NCBI RefSeq assembly: GCF_002407605.1
Contig: NZ_NXGV01000006.1
Span: 92,791-156,790, forward strand
Direction: 5' to 3'
DNA from: Marinobacter sp. ANT_B65
GTDB lineage: Bacteria; Pseudomonadota; Gammaproteobacteria; Pseudomonadales; Oleiphilaceae
DNA: 64,000 nucleotides
Shown: positions 17,751 through 26,265 of the stretch, one piece after another
Numbering within the stretch: position 1 is the first letter of the stretch
How the letters are laid out: every line of letters starts with the position of its first letter
Made by a program: the position numbers and the translations under genes
Notes under the pieces: generated by a model
Told to the model about the DNA's origin: nothing
Database searches by the model: none
The model's input: the letters and a program-made list of their open reading frames with translations, nothing else

Positions 17751-19349
17751 ATGATCCTTCTCGATTGCACGTTAAGAGACGGTGGTTACTACAATGCCTG
17801 GGACTTCCACCCCACTATGGTTCAGTCATATCTGGCTGCTATGCAGGCAGCAGGAGTCGATGTCGTTGAGCTGGGTTTCCGCTCGCTGAAGACCAATGGA
17901 TTCAAAGGCGCCTTTGCCTATAGCACTGATGAGTTTCTTTACTCACTGAGCATCCCGCCAGGCATGAAAGTCTGCGTCATGGTAAATGCCTGTGAGCTTG
18001 TATCGCCTGATTTGTCTCTGGAAAATCTGTCGACACTGTTTCCTTGTGGAGCCGACGACTCACCAGTTGGTTTGGTCAGAATCGCCTGTCACGCGCATGA
18101 GTTTGAAAAAGTCCTGCCTGCTTCGCGCTGGCTGCAGGAGCATGGATACAGGGTCGGATTCAATCTCATGCAAGTTGCCGATAAACCACACAACGAGATC
18201 ATACAACTGGTACAGCAGGCCAATGATTTCCCCATCGACGTTCTCTACGTTGCCGACAGCCTGGGAAGCATGAGCCCGGACGAGACCCGGAACCTGGTCG
18301 AATCAGTCAGAGACGGATGGCAGGGAGCCATAGGCATTCACACTCACGACAACCAGGGGCTTGCGCTGCAAAACTCCCTTGCTGCAGCAGAGGCAGGTGC
18401 AACCTGGGTTGACGCAACCGTGACCGGAATGGGGCGGGGCCCGGGCAATGCAAAAATGGAAGAACTTCTCATTGCCATAGCAGACGAGCTGCCAGAACAG
18501 CCGAACCTGATACCTCTTCTGGCCCTGATCCGCAGACACTTCCAGCCAATGAAAGAGCATTATGGCTGGGGCACGAACCCCTATTACTATCTGGCGGGAA
18601 AGTACGGGATCCACCCGACATACATCCAGTCCATGCTGACAGACTCACGATACACAGAAGAAGACCTGCTTGCAGTTATTGACCGGCTGCGAGTAGAAGG
18701 AGGCAAAAAATTCAGCCTCGACACTCTTGATGCCGCTCGCCATTTTTATAAGACGGAAACGACGGGGTCCTGGAACCCCGTCGAGCTATTCAAAGACAAA
18801 ACCATTCTTTTGCTTGGAACCGGGCCCAGCGTGCGGCAATACAGCAAGGCGCTTGAGAGTTACATTGAACGCCACCGCCCCGTTGTTGCAGCATTGAACG
18901 CACAGCAGGATATTCCGGCGGCACTGATTGATGTAAGGATTGCATGCCACCCAATGCGCCTCCTCGCAGATTGCGACGAACACGCACGCCTGCCGCAACC
19001 TCTGATCACCCCTGCATCCATGTTACCGCCCGAGGTAAAGCGGGCTCTGGGCAACAAGTCCATTCTCGACTATGGTCTCAGCGTCGAGGCAGATACCTTC
19101 AGGTTTTCTTCAGAAAGCTGCGCCGTACCCTCATCTCTGGTTGCCGCATACGCACTCGCCGCAATTGCCAGCGGTGGCGCATCGCAGATTCTCATGGCCG
19201 GATTTGACGGCTATGACTCTGACGATCCCCGGTCTATCGAGATGAATCAGATCATTAATGCATACTACAACTCCGGGGGAGCAACACCGCTAATGGCCGT
19301 CACGCCGACGCGCTACCGACTCCCCATTCAGTCCATCTATTCACTCTGA
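17751..19349 (+). CDS. Two-domain protein: HMGL-like pyruvate aldolase domain plus C-terminal Rossmann-like domain
   Basis: A 532-residue protein. Residues 1 to about 275 are a DRE-TIM metallolyase (HMGL-like) domain: LLDCTLRDGGY at the N terminus (R9, D10), the metal-binding H-x-H in GIHTHDN (H197, H199) and GMGRGPGNA at 226-234. The nearest characterised relatives are 4-hydroxy-2-oxovalerate aldolases, which form or cleave a C-C bond to pyruvate. From about residue 350 a second domain starts with ILLLGTGPSV and ends ILMAGFDGYDSDD, like DUF115/MptE or GT42-type Rossmann domains. It is first in an operon with a KdsB-type synthetase and a HAD phosphatase. I infer a role in making a 3-deoxy-ulosonic acid from pyruvate and an aldehyde; this is not established. 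Confidence 0.72.
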   Translation: MILLDCTLRDGGYYNAWDFHPTMVQSYLAAMQAAGVDVVELGFRSLKTNGFKGAFAYSTDEFLYSLSIPPGMKVCVMVNACELVSPDLSLENLSTLFPCGADDSPVGLVRIACHAHEFEKVLPASRWLQEHGYRVGFNLMQVADKPHNEIIQLVQQANDFPIDVLYVADSLGSMSPDETRNLVESVRDGWQGAIGIHTHDNQGLALQNSLAAAEAGATWVDATVTGMGRGPGNAKMEELLIAIADELPEQPNLIPLLALIRRHFQPMKEHYGWGTNPYYYLAGKYGIHPTYIQSMLTDSRYTEEDLLAVIDRLRVEGGKKFSLDTLDAARHFYKTETTGSWNPVELFKDKTILLLGTGPSVRQYSKALESYIERHRPVVAALNAQQDIPAALIDVRIACHPMRLLADCDEHARLPQPLITPASMLPPEVKRALGNKSILDYGLSVEADTFRFSSESCAVPSSLVAAYALAAIASGGASQILMAGFDGYDSDDPRSIEMNQIINAYYNSGGATPLMAVTPTRYRLPIQSIYSL

Positions 19350-19356
19350 GGCATCC

Positions 19357-20094
19357 ATGAGAAGCGTCGTACTGATTCCCGCTCGCTATGCGTCGTCCAG
19401 ATACCCTGGCAAACCTCTCGTCAACCTGATCAACAAGCCAATGATTATCTGGGTTGCGGAACTCTCAGCCCGTGCTGTCGGCCGCGAACACGTCTACGTG
19501 GCCACGGATGACGACCGTATTGCCAATGTCGCGAAAGCGGCCGGTTTTCAGACTGTAATGACCAGTCCGGAAGCTCTGACAGGTACCGACCGGCTTGCAG
19601 AAGCTGCGGAGCAGATCGATGCGGACATATTTATCAATGTCCAGGGAGATGAGCCATTGGTCATGCCAGAAGATATCCTGAGAGTCCGGGACGCAAAGCT
19701 GGCCGACATGGACTCGGTTATAAACGGGTTTAGCTGGGTATCCGGGCAGGAAGATGTTCACAGCGTTAATATCCCTAAGGTCATTACCACCGAAGACAAT
19801 CAGCTCGTTTACATGTCCAGACTGGCCCTGCCCGGTTTTAAAGATCCGGAAAATGCACCACAAGCCTACAAAAAACAGGTATGTATTTACGGTTTCAGTA
19901 AACCTCAACTGGCAGCATTCAGACGGTTTGGGCGGAAAAGCCTGCTGGAGAAGTCCGAGGACATAGAAATCCTGCGTTTCCTCGAACTCGGAGTGCCAAT
20001 AAAGATGATAGAAACTCACCCGGGCAGCCTCGCTGTCGACGTTCCGGAAGATGTACCTGGTGTAGAGGCGGCACTAAGGAAGCGGCTCTCATGA
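19357..20094 (+). CDS. KdsB-type CMP-ulosonic acid synthetase (3-deoxy-manno-octulosonate cytidylyltransferase family)
   Basis: A 245-residue cytidylyltransferase. The nucleotide-binding loop IPARYASSRYPGKPL is at residues 7-21, followed by VYVATDDDRI, TGTDRLAEA, VQGDEPLV and, in the C-terminal third, EDIEILRFLELGVPIKMIE. These are KdsB features. A household kdsB normally lies with lpxK, and here the gene is instead locked between an aldolase-like gene and a phosphatase, so it may activate a different 3-deoxy-ulosonic acid. A GAGG precedes the ATG 7 bases after the aldolase stop. It overlaps the next gene by 4 bases. The family call is firm, the substrate is not. Confidence 0.88.
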   Translation: MRSVVLIPARYASSRYPGKPLVNLINKPMIIWVAELSARAVGREHVYVATDDDRIANVAKAAGFQTVMTSPEALTGTDRLAEAAEQIDADIFINVQGDEPLVMPEDILRVRDAKLADMDSVINGFSWVSGQEDVHSVNIPKVITTEDNQLVYMSRLALPGFKDPENAPQAYKKQVCIYGFSKPQLAAFRRFGRKSLLEKSEDIEILRFLELGVPIKMIETHPGSLAVDVPEDVPGVEAALRKRLS

Positions 20095-20738
20095 TTCGTG
20101 GAAAATCGGAATACCGGACTCTGATTTTTGACTGTGACGGGGTGGTTCTGGATTCCAACCATCTCAAGACTGACGCCTTCTTCAAGGCTGCTCTTCCCTA
20201 TGGCCAGGATCTGGCTTGTGCGCTCGTGGATTATCACCGTAACAATGGCGGCATCTCCCGGTATCGCAAGTTTGACTATTTCCTCAGCCATCTGGTTCCC
20301 GAGGGAGCCAGAGGTCCCTCCCGCGAAGAGCTCCTGGCAGAGTATGCGAAGCTGGTATTCAACGGATTATTGTCATGCGAGGTTGTTCCCGGCCTGGACC
20401 AGCTAAAAGCATCCATGCCTGATTGCCGGTGGCTGATTGTCTCAGGAAGTGACCAGGACGAACTCAGGACAGTTTTCGGGAAGCGACAACTCGCCCCCCT
20501 TTTTGAAGGAGGAATATTTGGCAGCCCGGATAGCAAAGATCAGATCCTTGCCCGCGAGATGTCCAGAGGAAACATTCTCCAGCCAGCACTCTTTCTGGGT
20601 GATAGCCGTTATGATCATGAGGCTGCCAGAAACGCGGGTCTGGACTTTGTTTTTATCAACCAATGGACAGAATTCAGCGAGTGGCGGAATTACTGTCGCC
20701 TGAACAACATCGCGGCTCACCCGGCCTTGCCCTGGTAA
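20091..20738 (+). CDS. HAD-superfamily phosphatase
   Basis: A 215-residue HAD hydrolase with all four motifs: DCDGVVLDSN (motif I, nucleophile Asp), VSGSDQDEL (motif II), the Lys of SPDSKDQIL (motif III) and FLGDSRYDHEAA (motif IV). A helical cap lies between motifs I and II, as in phosphoglycolate-phosphatase-type enzymes. The ATGA overlap with the synthetase gene shows tight coupling. It is likely to remove phosphate from a sugar intermediate of the same pathway, in the way KdsC acts for Kdo, though KdsC itself is a different HAD subtype. The 3' end overlaps convergent kdkA by 22 bases. Confidence 0.85.
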   Translation: MIRGKSEYRTLIFDCDGVVLDSNHLKTDAFFKAALPYGQDLACALVDYHRNNGGISRYRKFDYFLSHLVPEGARGPSREELLAEYAKLVFNGLLSCEVVPGLDQLKASMPDCRWLIVSGSDQDELRTVFGKRQLAPLFEGGIFGSPDSKDQILAREMSRGNILQPALFLGDSRYDHEAARNAGLDFVFINQWTEFSEWRNYCRLNNIAAHPALPW

Positions 20739-21448
20739 CCCTCTTTCAGCCCAACCCAGCGGTCTTCCAGACCTCCCGCATTCTCACGGGGCCAGCTCAG
20801 GCGCTCCAGAGAGCGATGAAGCCTTGCCAGATTTGCAGCTTTCCAGGAAGCAGCCCGGTTTGATTTTTCCCTGATCTCCCCCTTGTCAAAATCGATAAGA
20901 TAAAAGCCGTCGTCCCGAACCAGAATATTGAAACAATTCAGGTCGGCATGACATACGCCGGCATCATGGAACCGGCGAAGAATCCCACCAAGGGACCGCC
21001 ACCGATTTAAGGAAAGATCACCGATACGGTCGGCCAGCGGTGCAGAATCCTTCAACCTCTCAAGAAGGATTGCCCCCTGATAAAAGGTAGAAGCCGTCTT
21101 CCTGTAACCTGCTGCAATGGGCCGGGGAACGGGGAAACCATCATCGTGCAGTTTCAGCAGGAGCCGGAATTCCGCAAACGAACGAACTCGTTTTTCACCA
21201 AGATAGAGGTAATTGGATCTGGAGATTCGTGCAACAAGCCCTCCTCGCAAGTACTTTCGCAAGACTGCCGACATGTCCGCCGTCTCAACAAACCACGCCC
21301 CTCCACGACCGCCGCTGGTGACGGGCTTCGCGGCCACACCCCAGGCATCCGGATCAAACCATGCCGGAGTAACAATGGCCCCATAGTCCTCACGGGCTAT
21401 AGAGACAAAGTCATGCTCTCGCGAAATACACACACCGTCGACCATCAT
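20717..21448 (-). CDS. kdkA: 3-deoxy-D-manno-octulosonic acid kinase KdkA
   Basis: A 243-residue kinase of the KdkA/WaaP superfamily that phosphorylates Kdo (position 4 in Haemophilus) on the inner core, using ATP at the membrane. The catalytic loop is HADLNCFNIL and the metal-binding loop is LIDFDKGE. The N-terminal TSGGRGGAWFV corresponds to the glycine-rich loop, and VLRKYLRGGLVARI supplies the ATP-site Lys. Two ATG codons occur in tandem at the start. The family is typical of species with a single phosphorylated Kdo. It is convergent with the HAD gene and divergent from the heptosyltransferase gene. Confidence 0.88.
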   Translation of the reverse strand: MMVDGVCISREHDFVSIAREDYGAIVTPAWFDPDAWGVAAKPVTSGGRGGAWFVETADMSAVLRKYLRGGLVARISRSNYLYLGEKRVRSFAEFRLLLKLHDDGFPVPRPIAAGYRKTASTFYQGAILLERLKDSAPLADRIGDLSLNRWRSLGGILRRFHDAGVCHADLNCFNILVRDDGFYLIDFDKGEIREKSNRAASWKAANLARLHRSLERLSWPRENAGGLEDRWVGLKEGYQGKAG

Positions 21449-21608
21449 AACTCTCGTTAAATTAATGAAATTGCGCTCAACCGCTCCGAACGATCTGAGA
21501 CGATTTTCGCTGAGTCAGTTAGAATACTCCAAAGTTTATCAGTGATCGCAAGCAATGCTCCATGGAAGGCAATAACGGCTTAATGAAACCCAACAGGACT
21601 TCGGTTTA

Positions 21609-22655
21609 ATGAAATCAGTCTGCATTCTTCGCCTGTCTGCGATAGGCGATGTCACTCATGTCGTGCCCGTTGTTCTCAGCCTTCAAGAGCAATGTCCGGG
21701 CATCCATATCACCTGGATTATCGGTAAAATCGAGTCACGCCTGATCGGTGACCTTCCCGGTGTCGAATTTATTGTATTCGACAAAAAGAGTGGCTGGCGC
21801 GGCTACGCTGAATTCTGGAAAAATATGAGGGGGCGCAGATTTGATGCTCTGCTGCACATGCAGGTTGCTCTCAGGGCAAACCTTGTTTCTGCCTGTATCC
21901 GCGCAAAAATCCGGGTGGGTTATGACAAAGCACGGAGCAAGGACCTGCATGGATTATTTGTTAACCGCCGGATTCCTGCCGCCACCAGACAGCATGTCCG
22001 GGACTGCCTTGCGAGTTTTCTGACACCTCTTGGCCTCAAACCCGCGCCGGCAAAATGGTTGATACCTGTTTCTGACTCCGACCGGAGCTTCGCATCAGCT
22101 TATCTGAGACAGGATCGCCGGAACCTGATTATCAGCCCCTGTGCCAGCCATATACTTCGCAACTGGTCACCAGATCGTTACGCGCTTCTGGCCGACCATG
22201 CAATCAGGCAACATGGAATGAACGTCATTCTGGTTGGCAGCCCTGCGACTTTCGAAATAGATTTTTGCAATTCCATTGCCAGTCAGATGCAGGAACCTGC
22301 CATTAACATCTGTGGTAAGGACACCCTCAAACAGCTGACGGCTTTAATGGCCGCCGCTGACCTTGTAGTTGCCCCGGATACAGGGCCCGCCCACATCGCC
22401 AGCGCAGTGGGCACCGACGTCATTGGTCTTTATGCTGCGAGCAACCCGCATCGTTCCGGCCCATACAACTCATTACCATGGTGCGTTGATCACTACGATG
22501 AAGCACTGGAGATCTATACCGGAAAGAACACTGAATCAGCCCGCTGGGGAGCAAAAGCAGAATTTGAAGGCGCCATGGATCTGATCTCGGCGGATGAAGT
22601 CTGTGCAAAGCTTGACGAGTGGATAGCCCAGCGGAGCTGCGGAAACATCCAATGA
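21609..22655 (+). CDS. ADP-heptose:LPS heptosyltransferase family protein (GT9)
   Basis: A 348-residue GT9 enzyme. It starts KSVCILRLSAIGDVTHVVPV, the GT9 N-terminal motif with the catalytic Asp (D14), and contains ISPCASHILRNWSPDRYALLAD in the donor domain and VAPDTGPAHIASAVGTDVIGLY near residues 253-274. It probably transfers L-glycero-D-manno-heptose from ADP-heptose to Kdo or to the first heptose on the cytoplasmic side. It is the only GT9 in this window, so whether it is WaaC or WaaF is not clear from sequence alone. The last 4 bases overlap the waaL start. Confidence 0.87.
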   Translation: MKSVCILRLSAIGDVTHVVPVVLSLQEQCPGIHITWIIGKIESRLIGDLPGVEFIVFDKKSGWRGYAEFWKNMRGRRFDALLHMQVALRANLVSACIRAKIRVGYDKARSKDLHGLFVNRRIPAATRQHVRDCLASFLTPLGLKPAPAKWLIPVSDSDRSFASAYLRQDRRNLIISPCASHILRNWSPDRYALLADHAIRQHGMNVILVGSPATFEIDFCNSIASQMQEPAINICGKDTLKQLTALMAAADLVVAPDTGPAHIASAVGTDVIGLYAASNPHRSGPYNSLPWCVDHYDEALEIYTGKNTESARWGAKAEFEGAMDLISADEVCAKLDEWIAQRSCGNIQ

Positions 22656-24040
22656 CCAGCGTCGCGCCGACATCAACATTCAGGGCCTGGCTGTCCCTGA
22701 AGAGCCGCGCCGAAATGCTGTTCATCGCAGCCCTTGTGACCTATATATTCTGCTACCTCCCGGTCCTGGCAGCATACAGAGGCGCAGAGAGTGTAATGAT
22801 TCTGACCTTTATCTGGCTGGTTTTCATTTCAGGCAGAAAAACAGGTTTGAGATCCCGTGTTATCCATGATCCTCTGTTCCTCTCATGCACAGTGATGCTG
22901 GGATTCCTCGGTCTTGCAAGGCTATGGTATTCCTACACTTTACCGCCGGGCATCGATCCGGGAATTCGTGAAACACGGTATTTCCTGAAGCCGGCAATGG
23001 TATTTCTCGTCGCCTTAGGTATGGGAGTGCTTGCGCGTCCTTATCGCTGGCACCTTCTGCTACTGAGTATGTCAGGGCTTGCTACCTACTTACTGACAAC
23101 CGTTGGAACTGGCTACTGGACTCAAGCCTGGGAAGGAAAACGGACGGACTTTGGCATTCACAATGCCCAGCACACCGCCATGTTCCTGGGAACAGCCTTG
23201 ATAGCCATGGTTTGTTTCACATCCCGGCTCGTTAAAACCTGCCCACCTCGTGGGCTCCGTACAGTGGCATTAGCTCTTGTTGTTATCACGTTTGCCATAG
23301 CGGCTTTCGTGTTTATCAGCACCCAGACTCGCGCAGCCTGGCTCGGCATCCTCACAGGCGGCACTATTGGCGTCGCAACCACTGCATGCCTCATATGGAA
23401 GAAAAAAGACTCTGCCCATGACCAGCGGAACAGTAAACCTGTTTTTATTCTGGTCTTATTGCTCTTGTTTGGCACCGTGCTTGCCAGCCTGAGCACTTCA
23501 GAACGGATTAAAGAATCCTATAACAGTCAAACGCTTTCTCTGGGTCAATACATCACCCTGGATAGCTCCCCTCCTGACCCACAGACCAGCCATGGTATTC
23601 GGCTACTGTCCTGGCGAGTCGCTCTGGAATGGTTGAAAGAACGCCCGCTGGTGGGTTGGGGGCCGGGCAGTGTCAAAGACCTGATTGACCAGTCCAGCTT
23701 TTTCTCAGACGGGTTCAAGCACAACTTTGGCCATATGCACAATTCGTTGGTTGAAAGCCTCGTCGCGAACGGATTGACAGGGACGTCAATTCTGCTGTCC
23801 ATGATAATTTGGCTGGGCATAGCGACATTTATCGCCCATCGAAGAGGCCGGATGCCCGACGATGTTTTCATTTTCGCTCTCAGTTTTTTCGGATTCTGGA
23901 CCCTCATAAACCTCTTTGAATCATACGTCCTTTACACCACAGGGCATTATATCAATGCCGTATTCGGTGGATTCATATACTCGTTCTATCTTCAACCGCA
24001 AGACGAGGAAGCCAGCAACCTGATGGGCTGTCACAATTGA
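22652..24040 (+). CDS. waaL: O-antigen ligase (WaaL/Wzy family)
   Basis: A 462-residue polytopic inner-membrane protein with about eleven hydrophobic helices. The ligase/polymerase signatures are present: STQTRAAWLGILTG near residue 230, a large periplasmic loop (about residues 270-370) with GIRLLSWRVALEWLKERPLVGWGPGSV, then HMHNSLVESLVANGLTG containing the H-N-x-L motif. WaaL transfers undecaprenyl-linked O-antigen to lipid A-core in the periplasm. The ATG at 22652 overlaps the heptosyltransferase stop as ATGA; a GTG at 22619 is possible but would overlap more. A Wzy polymerase cannot be fully excluded, yet the core-gene context favours WaaL. Confidence 0.82.
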   Translation: MTSVAPTSTFRAWLSLKSRAEMLFIAALVTYIFCYLPVLAAYRGAESVMILTFIWLVFISGRKTGLRSRVIHDPLFLSCTVMLGFLGLARLWYSYTLPPGIDPGIRETRYFLKPAMVFLVALGMGVLARPYRWHLLLLSMSGLATYLLTTVGTGYWTQAWEGKRTDFGIHNAQHTAMFLGTALIAMVCFTSRLVKTCPPRGLRTVALALVVITFAIAAFVFISTQTRAAWLGILTGGTIGVATTACLIWKKKDSAHDQRNSKPVFILVLLLLFGTVLASLSTSERIKESYNSQTLSLGQYITLDSSPPDPQTSHGIRLLSWRVALEWLKERPLVGWGPGSVKDLIDQSSFFSDGFKHNFGHMHNSLVESLVANGLTGTSILLSMIIWLGIATFIAHRRGRMPDDVFIFALSFFGFWTLINLFESYVLYTTGHYINAVFGGFIYSFYLQPQDEEASNLMGCHN

Positions 24041-24149
24041 CTCAGGGTAATCAATACACTTAAATCGTATCTCTAGTATGCTTGCGGCCGCTACCCGATC
24101 ACGATCATCTGTAGGTCTATCTATTCATTCTATCTGCGAGGAAAACCAC

Positions 24150-25085
24150 ATGGCTGACACACCTCAGGTGGCAGCATGCTGTGACGAAAACTACGCAACC
24201 TATGCAACAGTGATGATGCTTTCAGCGCTCCATTCCTGCCAGGGCAGCATTGATTTCCACCTCATCAATTGCGGGATCAGTCCGCACACCGTTGACGCGA
24301 TGCAACAATGCATCGAAGATCACGGCGGCACTCTCATGGTTTATCAGCCAGATGACTCGTTGTACGAAGGGATTCCGGCAAGCAGATACGGAATTGCAAC
24401 TTACCAGCGCATTAACCTTCCGGAATATATCCCGAGTCATATAAAAAAAATTATATATATCGACTCAGACACTCTGGTACTGAATGACCTGTCCGATCTT
24501 TGGCTGACCAATATGGAAGGCCAGCCTGTCGCAGCGGTAGAAAACCTGTCACCCAAAGCATGTATTGGCATCGGTGTTGAAAGAAGTGACTACTTCAATG
24601 CAGGCATATTAGTGATGGATCTTGAACAATGGCGAGCAGAAAACATTCATCGTGATGTAACAGAATATGCCCGTGAGCACGCGGGCAAACTTCAGTTTCA
24701 CGACCAGTGCAGCCTGAACGCTGTGCTGCAAGGCCGCTGGACGAGGCTGCCAGTGCGCTGGAACATGCAGTCTGATATTTACAAGGTGGCGACCAAGTAT
24801 GCTGATGGTTGCAGCTACTCCGTAGAAGAGCTTGAAGCAGCTATTCTGACTCCAAGCATTGTTCATTTTACGGGCAAAAAGAAACCCTGGAAAATTGTCT
24901 GTTTTCACCCATTTAAGGATTACTATCGGTTGTTTATCGGGAAGACACCCTGGGCTGATCAGCGCCCCCCTGACGATACCTTGCAGGCCCGGTGGACGTT
25001 TTTCACCGCATTTCGCCAGAACTGGAAATATTGGCGGCGCAAGAGTCAACTTTCAGAACGCTATCGGGTTAACCAAGTATTATGA
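24150..25085 (+). CDS. GT8-family glycosyltransferase (LPS galactosyl/glucosyltransferase type)
   Basis: A 311-residue GT8 enzyme that probably adds galactose or glucose to the LPS outer core. Landmarks are VAACCDENYATYATVMMLSAL at the N terminus, the metal-binding D-x-D in IIYIDSDTLVLNDLSDLW, DYFNAGILVMDL and VHFTGKKKPWK near the C terminus. The ATG at 24150 has GAGGAA at good spacing; the frame is open from 24078. The stop overlaps the ATG of the next GT8 gene by 4 bases. It resembles WaaI/WaaJ-type retaining transferases. Confidence 0.88.
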   Translation: MADTPQVAACCDENYATYATVMMLSALHSCQGSIDFHLINCGISPHTVDAMQQCIEDHGGTLMVYQPDDSLYEGIPASRYGIATYQRINLPEYIPSHIKKIIYIDSDTLVLNDLSDLWLTNMEGQPVAAVENLSPKACIGIGVERSDYFNAGILVMDLEQWRAENIHRDVTEYAREHAGKLQFHDQCSLNAVLQGRWTRLPVRWNMQSDIYKVATKYADGCSYSVEELEAAILTPSIVHFTGKKKPWKIVCFHPFKDYYRLFIGKTPWADQRPPDDTLQARWTFFTAFRQNWKYWRRKSQLSERYRVNQVL

Positions 25086-26056
25086 GTAACTCAGAAATCA
25101 GAACAATCGCCACAGATCATGTCGGTATTGTGGCAAGCGCGGACGAGAACTATGCCCCCCACCTGGCAGTTCTGTTCACGTCTATCCTGAAAAACTGTCC
25201 AACTCCTCACCGGCTTCGACTGTTTTGTATCGACGGAGGCATCCATCCTGAAACACAGAGCTGGATGCAGGAGGAGGTGAAAAGGGCTGGCGGCGAAAAT
25301 ATCGACTTTGTGCGCATCGACAGAACCAAATACGACAATCTGCCTACGATCAAACACATAACTTCATCCGCCTACTACCGCATTTCAATCCCCGAGATTT
25401 TTGACAGCCAGGTTAAAAAAGTCATTTACCTGGACTGCGACATGATCGTGAGGGGCAACATTATTGATCTGTGGTCTATTGATATAGACGGCTACCATAT
25501 CGGCGCAGTGGAGAATTTGTCGGGCCATACTTATCAGAAGCTTGGAATTCCCCAGAATGAATACTTCAACTCTGGAATGTTGCTGATAAACCTCGATCTA
25601 TGGCGCCGGGACAAGATTCCCGAAAAGGTTTTCGCTTTCAAGCGGGATAACCCTCACCGCATCAGCACCAATGACCAATGCGCACTAAACGGCGTACTAC
25701 ACAAGTCATGGAAACACCTTGCCCTGACCTGGAATCATCAGACTGGTCTTTATCGTCCGGATGAGCAGATATGGGCTTTTGCGGAGCAGGATGTCAACGA
25801 CGCCCTTATCGACCCCAAAATCATTCACTATATCGGGTGGGACAAGCCATGGCGAAAAGTCCGGTTCCACCCGCTTGCAGGCGAGTATGACCGCTATGCT
25901 GACCAGTTAACGCGTTCACCACGGGCGCAGCCTACAGCAAAAGATTATTGGTCAGCGTATTGCTCTGTCTCTCGACTGAAAAAACTAAAAAGGAGGCAAT
26001 ACTGGCGGAAGTGGTATGCAAGCAAAGGGTTTTCGTTATACCCGGCCAAACCATAA
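25082..26056 (+). CDS. GT8-family glycosyltransferase, paralogue of the preceding gene
   Basis: A 324-residue GT8 enzyme with the same layout: VGIVASADENYAPHLAVLFTSIL, the D-x-D motif in VIYLDCDMIVRGNIIDLW, EYFNSGMLLINLDLW and IHYIGWDKPWR. The basic C-terminal tail (RLKKLKRRQYWRKWYASKG) probably binds the membrane. It is translationally coupled to the preceding GT8 gene and the two look like an old tandem duplication that diverged in specificity. It is the last gene of the LPS block; the next 209 bases to DUF6165 hold no gene I can support. Confidence 0.88.
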   Translation: MSNSEIRTIATDHVGIVASADENYAPHLAVLFTSILKNCPTPHRLRLFCIDGGIHPETQSWMQEEVKRAGGENIDFVRIDRTKYDNLPTIKHITSSAYYRISIPEIFDSQVKKVIYLDCDMIVRGNIIDLWSIDIDGYHIGAVENLSGHTYQKLGIPQNEYFNSGMLLINLDLWRRDKIPEKVFAFKRDNPHRISTNDQCALNGVLHKSWKHLALTWNHQTGLYRPDEQIWAFAEQDVNDALIDPKIIHYIGWDKPWRKVRFHPLAGEYDRYADQLTRSPRAQPTAKDYWSAYCSVSRLKKLKRRQYWRKWYASKGFSLYPAKP

Positions 26057-26265
26057 GGCTCAGCGTGTTGTGCAACAGCTGCCCGTGCATTGAGCATAAT
26101 TCTGCAGGGCATGTTCCAGACAGGGATTGTCTGGCAAAGCTCGCGGCGCAATCGAATTGCCTGTGCGACTTTGTTGGGGCCATTCGCCCAAAAAGCATCG
26201 GCGACTAAAGAAAGTGACCGGCACAAAGTGGAGGGGGGAGCAGAGGATTAAATGCCCCCCGACAT

